Shown in pieces: positions 57,662 through 64,000 of a stretch of 64,000 nt of DNA. The notes beneath the pieces are model-generated. The model searched no databases. It was not told the origin of the DNA and worked only from the letters and a program-made list of their open reading frames with translations. Position numbers and translations under genes: made by a program. The stretch lies in NCBI RefSeq assembly GCF_021869535.1, contig NW_026262582.1:56432851-56496850 (forward strand), in the 5' to 3' direction. The stretch comes from Mytilus californianus (taxonomy: Eukaryota; Mollusca; Bivalvia; Mytilida; Mytilidae). Positions within the stretch are counted from its first letter, which is position 1. The number at the start of each line of letters is the position of its first letter.

Positions 57662-58339
57662 TTATTCACTTATTAATACCTATGTAAATACTCACAAATT
57701 CATGACATTGTGTTCAATCCTAATGACAGATATACTTTAAACTGACTGTATACAAATGAAAGTGCCACGAGAATCACGTGATTGTTAAATGTGTGTTAAC
57801 TCCTGTTTTCGTACATGTAATGTTTTTTATAATTGTATTATAACTTACGTATAGATATTTCGTTTATTTATGTATGTATGTATATTGACATCTTGTACAC
57901 TGTTGTGTCTGAGGATAATAAAACTTTGAATCTTGAAAAAAAAAATCTGAAATATTTATTATTACCTTACAACTCTATTATATTGTTAATTAGTTTGTTT
58001 TTTAATGACACGTGCCCAGTGCATAATTAACCATTAAACAAACGCTGCATGTTAAAACGGGGGTTTGATCCCCAAAGGTCGCCACATTTTGCAATGAATT
58101 AGATCTATATTTTTTTAACGTTTTCAAATTAAATAAACTGAATTGAAAATTTCCCTTGAAGATTTCTTAAATTTCTCAAATGGCTTCAATATTATTACAA
58201 ACAAAACGAAAAGTTTATTTAACATTTTTTGCAACTTTTATCTTTTTACATCGCGATGACCGTGAGGGCATTCCGATTTATTGTCGCCACAGAGATTTGA
58301 CTTTCGTTTTTGACTGGTAACCGATCGTATAAATACGCG

Positions 58340-58835
58340 TACATTATCGAGTGCAAAATAACATTCCATATCGTTTGGATTTATCCACGAAATTATAATG
58401 ACATTTTATGAACTTACCTGCTTTAATACATCATTTTTAAGTTATAACATACACTTGTAATGTAATATTATTTAATAATCAATGTTTAAAAGTCACCAAT
58501 ATCTGGGACTATTATGCTAACGTCAGTAACTAAAATTAAAATTTACATTATCGAGTGCAAAATAACAGTCCATATCGCTTGGATTTATCCACGAAATTAT
58601 AATGACATTTTATGAACTTACCTGCTTTAATACATCATTTTTAAGTTATAACATACACTTATAATGTAATATTATTTATTAATCAATGTTTAAGAGTCAC
58701 CAATATCTGGGACTATTATACTAACGTTAGTATAATAGTTCCAGCCAACATGTGCTAAAATTAAAATTTCAGGTGTCATTCGGTCATTCCAAGTGTCATT
58801 CAGATAATGACGGTGTCATTCGGTAATTCGTGTTA
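58340..58835. repeat. Duplicated interspersed repeat
   Basis: TGGATTTATCCACGAAATTA through TGTAATATTATTTA occurs twice in a row (58375-58520 and 58580-58725). It is followed by TCATTCGGTCATTCCAAGTG-type blocks. Inverted relative of 40061-40315. Between them, ACTATTATACTAACGTTAGT forms a small palindrome. Confidence 0.7.
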
Positions 58836-59024
58836 CCCAGCTTTAAACGAAATATATAATAATAGTGCATGCCATGATGCTCGAAGTTTAGAACAAGAGT
58901 AGGTATGGACTGTACGAAACAGAAATTTTCCCTGACATTCATATAAATATCATTATGTTCCAGTTTATATTTTCCTGCCTTACATCTAAGGACACAAGGG
59001 CATTATCAATACACATACCCATAC

Positions 59025-59177
59025 CTTTGGTGGAGGTTCTACTTTGATTTCTAGCTCTGTTTTTAGAGCTGTTATTTGTTCCTTCCTCTGTGTGAGACTA
59101 CCCTTCGGCTGTTCAACTTCCTGTTGCAGATTACCAATCTGATCTATTTGATTGGCTACAAAATCATCTATCTCCTG
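59025..59177 (-). CDS. AKAP9: AKAP9/pericentrin-like, exon B
   Basis: Fifty-one codons, phase 0 to 0, starting QEIDDFVANQIDQIGNLQQE and ending EPPPK. The acceptor is CTTCAG|CAG and the donor AAAG|GTATGG. The sequence is coiled-coil-like with a proline stop at the end. The following intron is about 26 kb and holds the nested transposon complex of 33-58.9 kb. Confidence 0.75.
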
Positions 59178-59577
59178 CTGAAGACTTGTCAGTAAAATTA
59201 AAGATATATATAGTTTGCTAAAAAGAGTGTAGTTAGCCTTATACACCACGCCTAGTCTGTTGAAAGAGTTTTCTAAAGCTCATGATTATTATTAACTGTA
59301 TATATGCCAACTCAAAAATAAATTCAACTTACTTACGTCTCTGTTTATTCATACTAAATTCATGTGCAAGTTTCATAAGAAGTATATTTCATTGCATGTA
59401 AATCCCATTCTAAATTATCAGATATAACTACCACTTCTTATTATTATCCCGTTGTAGATAACATAAGACTGCCAAAACTTTTGATTTTGCACTATCTTGT
59501 ATGCCATTCCGAGTTTTACATAATTGATAAAACCACAAAACAGTGGCACATAGGTATGCAAGTTTAAATATACCGAC

Positions 59578-59694
59578 CTTTTCTGCAAATGAAGCACTGA
59601 CTCCTGGCAAAGAACCATCTGAGGTGTGAGAAGCTCTGATAAAATCAAAGTTCTTTCTGTCTAGTTCCCCTTGTAATCTTTCTACTTCATCAGG
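59578..59694 (-). CDS. AKAP9: AKAP9/pericentrin-like, exon A (most 5' in window)
   Basis: Open for 39 codons, beginning PDEVERLQGELDRKNFDF and ending ASFAEK. The acceptor is TTTTCAG|CCT and the donor AAG|GTCGGT, giving phase 0 at both ends. Heptad-like charged sequence fits a coiled coil. It lies 400 bp upstream of the next exon. Further 5' exons must lie beyond 64 kb or were not recognisable here. Confidence 0.72.
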
Positions 59695-59959
59695 CTGAAA
59701 ATAAAAACAATTCAATTATTCTAAATGAGAAAAAAAAAAGTAATGAATTGAAATCAGTACTAAAAATAAATTATTTAAAGAATAACTAATCGAAGAATTC
59801 AAAAAAAAATACTTCAACAAGTGACAAAACAACACATTAATTCGTACAAATGAGAGGTATAAGGTTCTGTCTATTAGTAAACCGTTAAACCGAGGTAACC
59901 ACCTAGGGTAGGTAATGCATATTCATGACTAAGCGATGATTGACAGCTATGTAGATACA

Positions 59960-62285
59960 ATAAACTGCTTCGCCGAGCGTAGCTGGATACGACCGCAGAG
60001 GTCCAACCCTGAACAGTTGGGGCAAAAATATTCAATATTCAAGCTTGATACAGGTCTGAATTTGGATTGTAATTAAATATTTGACACATTATAGGTTTCT
60101 GACACAGAATAAATGTAGTCAAAGAACTTGAAATTGGTTGTATGATTTGAGGTTTCTGACACAGAATAAATGTAGTCAAAGAACTTGAAATTGGTTGTAT
60201 GATTTGAATTTATATTCATTGAAGATTTCTTGATGTTGTGCAAGACACTGTGCAATACCTAGTAAATCTGTTTTCAGACTATATACAAAGAATTAGCAAA
60301 ATAAATTGTGACCCCCAATTTTTTTCTTTGGAAAATTGACAATTTCGTAAATCTTGAGGAAAAAAAAATTGACCCCCCCCCCTTAAATTTTTTTTACCTC
60401 CCATCCAAAAAAAATAATATTTGAAGAGAATTTTCTTCTGATTGCCCCTCCCAAAATCAAAACAAAAAATTACCCCCCCCCCCCCCTTTTAAAAAAAAAT
60501 AATTCTGAAGAAATTTTCTTTTTGTAAAATGTGGTACAAATTAAGAGACATCCATACACTTAAACACAAGTTATTGTCTGAAAACTAGAAAAATGCTTGT
60601 TTTAGACTCTTTTGGGCCCCTAATTCCTGAACGGTTTTGGCAATTACCCCCCAAATGAATGCTAACCTTCTACTTGTGGAATTGAACCTTGTGGTACAAT
60701 TTCAGAGCAATCAAAATACTTATACACAAGTTATTGTCCTGAAACTAGAAAAATGCTTGTTTTGGCCCCTTTTTGGCCCCTAATTCCTAAACGATTGGGA
60801 CCATCACCCCCAAAACAATCCCAATCTTCCTTTTCTAGTATTGAACCTTTCGGTTAAATGTCATAGAGATCCATACACTTAATAGTGTTTTATCTAGAAC
60901 TGAATAAGGGCATGGTAATTTTTTTACAAAAAGGGCACTTTGCGCGTCGACTATACCAAATAGGGCACATAAATAAAATAGTAATTTACGCATATTCAGG
61001 GCTCACACTACTTCAGAATCATAGGGAGAAGTAACTTTTCTTTTTGAAACTGATAGGGAGAAGTAACTTCTCTTTTTGAAACTGATAGGGAGAAGTGGTG
61101 AGATTTGAAAGAGAAGTGGTCGTTCGCTCGAGGCCCTACAATGTTTGTTTTTTTGCTGTAATAAAAAGGTCCATATGTACATGTATCTTATTTTTTTTTT
61201 ATATTGTTCAATTCATACCTGGGTATACAATTAAAGTTACAGTTCAAATTCAAAGTTGTTTAAGTTTATCATACATATATTTAGTTGCACAATAATATAA
61301 GTCCTCTTGTCAGAAACTACCAACTAAATATCTAGCACTAATTAAAAAGAACTTTATTTTATATCAAAAAGGAAAAGAAAGATGTTATATCATTTAAAAT
61401 TCAATAAAAAAAACTACTCTGTTATCATTTTTATGAAATTCAGTGTTTCTCATTAAAAAGATATATAAATTTAACAAAGTTAAGCTGGGATGTAATATAA
61501 TGATATTAGTATAATAGTCCCAGAGTTGAGCAACTTTAATAAATAAATTGAAACAATGCATATACATTAATCAAGTAGATCTAACCAAAAGTATGTTAAT
61601 GCGTGTGGAATGCGTAATTTTTCCTTTTGCGATCAATATTCTTCTGTCACTGTGCCATTCATGCGTCCGTAGTCATTATCGTACGAATGCGGATTTCGTT
61701 CATAGCTGGTCTGTTTCCGATGAATCCCGACTCCGATCCGTAGTTCGTACAAATATTTCAATGGTGGACGCAGAAAATTTACAAAAATAAACGATGTTTG
61801 GCACGCAATTCTGAAAGGAATATGACGTTTTTAATGCAATAAATGGATTGCAAATTTACTTCAGGCAACTTTCATCACGTTCTAATGAAGTAACAAACTT
61901 ATTTTGCCGAAAGTTGGAATGATTGGATGTACAGTGTACGCTCTCGAGTCTCACGGAAGTGATAAAAATTGTCTTCATGAAATAACATGCAACCAACTTT
62001 AGTCAATGCTTCGTTGTGGTTGTCGCCCTTCGATCAGCGAAAAACCCGATCTCGAGCCAGATAACGCAAAAATGCACATGGCGTCAAATTTTTCGGAAGA
62101 AAAAGGGTATGGCGTCCGAAAAAAAGGGCATGGCGTCGCGCCATGCTAAATTGCTTTAGATAAAACACTACTTAAGTTATTGTCCGGAAACCAAATGTCT
62201 TCGGGCGACGCCAACGCCGCCGACGACGACGACGACGTGATACCATTATACGACCGCAAAATTATTTTGCGGTCGTATAAAAAGG
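59960..62285 (+). mobile_element. GAC/hairpin-type repeat, family 2, split by a TIR element
   Basis: The 5' part has CTTCGCCGAGCGTAGCTGGA then TACGACCGCAGAGGTCCAAC. Then come a 55-bp direct duplication (60095-60205) and three units with ACACAAGTTATTGTCxxGAAAC and GGCCCCTAATTCCTxAACG. The 3' end after 62171 has TTATTGTCCGGAAAC, GCCGACGACGACGACGACGT, and a hairpin ATACGACCGCAAAA-TTA-TTTTGCGGTCGTAT then AAAAAG. 5' TACGACCGC equals the first arm of the 3' hairpin. Confidence 0.68.
60883..62170. mobile_element. TIR element, 1.29 kb, with CTTAA target duplication
   Basis: Perfect 14-bp ends TAGTGTTTTATCTA and TAGATAAAACACTA, plus GGGCATGG blocks near both ends. Flanked by CTTAA at 60878-60882 and 62171-62175. 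It interrupts the unit CATACACTTAA...GTTATTGTCC, which is intact at 60550. The interior has no clear protein. Confidence 0.78.
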
Positions 62286-62604
62286 ATTCATAGTTCCGAT
62301 CATAACCACAGTCAAAGAAGGAAAATAAAGGAAGGGCAGATATACTAATAAAGAAGTAATAATAGTTAAAATAAATGGAAATACATAAATTTAAAATTAT
62401 AATAAGGATAAGCAGAGACATGTTTCTAGAACTTTTTGAAAAATATTGCTCCGACGGGTGTCTCAAAATTAATCTGAAAAAGACAAAAAAAATGGTATTT
62501 TAATAAAACTGAGACGTTTCTTTCGACGCTTTGTTTAATTCAATCATTCTATTATGAAATGTGTGTCCAGTAACAAATATGTGAATATACATTTTTCGGC
62601 ATGG

Positions 62605-62670
62605 ATTGATTGATTGATTGATGGTTCCAGTGGCAAATATTTCATGCATGTTTATGACGATCGACATGAC
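62605..62670 (+). repeat. Dispersed ATTGATTG...CCAGTGGCAA motif, copy 3
   Basis: GGATTGATTGATTGATTGAT, then GGTTCCAGTGGCAAATATTT and CATGCATGTT. Lacks the TGCTTAACGT part present in copies 1 and 2. Confidence 0.55.
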
Positions 62671-62934
62671 GAATGTGTACGTTAACTATAATGATCTATA
62701 TAAAAGAATGCATTAAAAAGATATTAGAAATTAAGAACAAGAATTCAGTATGAATCCAAGAAAAGACTAGTCTACCGTGTACTGATGATGTATTTGAGCT
62801 TCTTCTTTGTTATATTTAGTAAAATAGATTGAGGTAACCAGCAGGATGAGTTTTTATATAATACGAGCATTTTTTTGTTATACCTATCGAAATAGAAAGA
62901 GGTAACCACCAGCATGAGGTTTTATCTAATACGG

Positions 62935-63012
62935 ACTTCCACATTCTGTATGTGCCTGTCCCAAGTCAGGAGCCTGTAATTCAGTGGTTGTCGTTTGTTG
63001 CTGTACATGTAC
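62935..63012 (+). mobile_element. Penelope-like tail fragment
   Basis: CACATTCTGTATGTGCCTGT, CCCAAGTCAGGAGCCTGTAA, TTCAGTGGTTGTC: the same string order as 16799-16858. Confidence 0.65.
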
Positions 63013-63326
63013 CAGTAAATTCATTCCGGTAGTTTAAATTTGTAGACTTTTCTTCCATGATAATCAAGTCCGTGTCCATAATTTAACTACGAATGTAAGT
63101 CTATGGATACATTTTCCTAGGAAAATAAGTCCATAGCTAGTAAAATATGTCTGGCACTTATTTTCCTAGGAAAAGTTTTATAAATCTATTATGCGGGAAC
63201 TTGGTCCCATCTTATGAATCTTTGTTGTTGCCTCTCTTTCATGTTATTATCAATTCTTTTGCGGGGAACTGCTCACATTGATGTTACATTGTCTGGGAAC
63301 TAGCTTGGACTCGGCATGACAACGGG
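63013..63326. other. No gene recognised
   Basis: Contains a short inverted step: TTTTCCTAGGAAAA occurs at 63110-63123 and 63160-63174. Nothing else seen. Confidence 0.35.
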
Positions 63327-63382
63327 ACCTTAAAAGACAATCCAGTCTGCTTACTACATTTTATTCTGGTTCACAGTCTAAT
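63327..63382 (+). repeat. 56-bp direct repeat, copy 1
   Basis: Begins ACCTTAAAAGACAATCCAGT and ends GGTTCACAGTCTAAT; identical to 63823-63878. Confidence 0.85.
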
Positions 63383-63822
63383 CAATATTTACAACAGTTA
63401 CAATACAGATTACATTACTTTTCCATCATACTTATACATTAAATATTTCGTGATATAAATCGAACAATAATACAAAACCCGACAATAGTATACGCGCCAT
63501 AAATGAACAGTCGTGTCATATGTTATCTCCCCTTAATTCGTTTACTTTTAATATTAAATCAAGTATCAAAATAAGAATTGTATTTCCAAAAGTGATCTAT
63601 ACGAATAAGTTTAATACCTTTTTTTATAAGTTATGAACCTTTTTTTTAAATATTTTACCTTAATATTATTTCAAACTTTGCCTATAATTTATTTAATCTA
63701 TATCACGATTTTACTTGTGAATATGAATAAAAATTACTTAAATGAAAACATCATTTAAATTTTAAACTCGTTTCTTCTAAATTTATAAAATAAAGTATTA
63801 AACAACAGTGAAATGTTTACTA

Positions 63823-63878
63823 ACCTTAAAAGACAATCCAGTCTGCTTACTACATTTTATTCTGGTTCACAGTCTAAT
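63823..63878 (+). repeat. 56-bp direct repeat, copy 2
   Basis: Identical to 63327-63382, with 440 bp between. The interval is AT-rich, without coding sequence. Confidence 0.85.
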
Positions 63879-64000
63879 GAACCAAATAATTTTGCACGAC
63901 TTTATATAGCAGAACTGGACTTAACAATGTAATTTGACACGTGGATATGTGTTACTCAGTACAATAGCTTTCTTTGATCTGTTTTAATAAACAATGGAAT

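Larger units (their letters stand above)
50230..57945 (+). pseudogene. Non-LTR retrotransposon (APE endonuclease + RT), dead, split by a DNA transposon
   Basis: Order: ORF1 remnant at about 50283-50400 (LSAAIQKLNNKKQFVVHEQY, IEIIERRRELVF); endonuclease (IFFLNVCGLTSKLKFKEF, VTAGCIYIPPEGSKY, ALIGDFNVKTG) to 51230; a 3.5-kb insertion; endonuclease end (NSRIGVGKTTF, FDPLLSDVHSAIH) from 54800; then RT. The 3' end at about 57945 has GATAATAAAACTTTGAATCT plus A-run, typical of a LINE tail. Early stops and frame changes around 50.40-50.87, 56.26-56.35 and 57.33 kb make it inactive. Confidence 0.85.
517..59694 (-). other. AKAP9: Gene span: AKAP9/pericentrin-like centrosomal scaffold (3' part)
   Basis: Twenty-one minus-strand exons, nearly all with GT/AG borders and matching phases, encode Glu/Lys/Arg/Gln-rich coiled coil followed by a PACT domain and a Ser/Arg-rich tail. 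The PACT domain targets AKAP9 (AKAP450) and pericentrin to the centrosome, where these scaffolds anchor kinases and gamma-tubulin complexes. I see only the C-terminal part: the first exon placed (59578-59694) opens in phase 0 and has no start codon. One intron of about 26 kb (32.9-59.0 kb) is packed with transposons, while the 3' introns are 0.3-7 kb. PACT occurs in both AKAP9 and pericentrin, so the paralogue is not settled. Two junctions are unresolved (exons at 32.85 and 7.33 kb). Confidence 0.88.

Noticed and set aside
60073-60255. Minus-strand ORF with repeated NHTTNFKFFDYIYSVSET
   Set aside because: The repeat is a 55-bp DNA duplication inside a mobile repeat.
62146-62466. 106-codon minus-strand ORF as a 5' exon of the AKAP9-like gene
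   Set aside because: Hydrophobic, not coiled coil; overlaps the 3' hairpin and GAC tract of a repeat.
1-64000. tRNA or rRNA genes
   Set aside because: No cloverleaf with A and B boxes and no rRNA-like stretch noticed on either strand; a short or diverged tRNA could be missed by eye.

Overview
Eukaryotic genomic DNA, AT-rich, with short phase-compatible exons, long introns and very dense mobile DNA. The Penelope-like reverse transcriptases, the GAC-rich hairpin-ended repeats and the ribozyme-bearing tandem array are what I would expect in a bivalve mollusc, most likely a mussel (Mytilus-like). That is an inference from repeat style; no species marker is present.

One host gene is clear. It lies on the minus strand from about 59.7 kb down to 0.5 kb, and its 5' part runs off the window to the right. 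Twenty-one exons were placed by reading frame plus GT/AG borders. They encode long charged coiled coil and then a PACT (pericentrin-AKAP450 centrosomal targeting) domain split over exons at 1604-1842 and 1265-1347. A Ser/Arg/Tyr-rich tail ends at a stop at 517-519. This is an AKAP9/pericentrin-family centrosome scaffold. Most exons sit in 1.2-11.2 kb and 17.7-31.2 kb. A roughly 26 kb intron (32.9-59.0 kb) is full of nested transposons.

Layout, left to right. 0.5-11.2 kb: the 3' exons, with a hAT-like element (3.8-5.7 kb) and foldback repeats. 13.2-15.1 kb: an intronic plus-strand unit with CCAAT/TATA/CRE-like signals, at least 13 small covarying hairpins and an AATAAA. 15.9-17.1 kb: a Penelope-like fragment. 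18.8-20.2, 22.5-23.8 and 28.0-29.1 kb: GAC-rich, hairpin-ended elements. 24.0-26.5 kb: seven 353-bp tandem units, each carrying a small type-I hammerhead ribozyme on the minus strand (retrozyme-like). 36.0-40.1 kb: a hairpin-ended repeat split by a dead Penelope-like element. 40.5-49.4 kb: an inverted-repeat element holding a hAT insertion, another TIR element and a second Penelope-like element, itself split by a 1.34-kb TIR element. 50.2-57.9 kb: a dead non-LTR retrotransposon split by a 3.55-kb TIR transposon with an 8-bp target duplication. 58.3-64.0 kb: MITE-like repeats, the two most 5' exons, and another hairpin-ended repeat interrupted by a 1.29-kb TIR element.

The strongest candidates for new or little-described biology are the covarying hairpin array at 13.86-15.0 kb and the ribozyme array at 24.0-26.5 kb. 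Next come the several families that share a 5' copy of their 3' hairpin stem. I had no alignment or folding tools; base pairs, TIRs and splice sites were read by eye.
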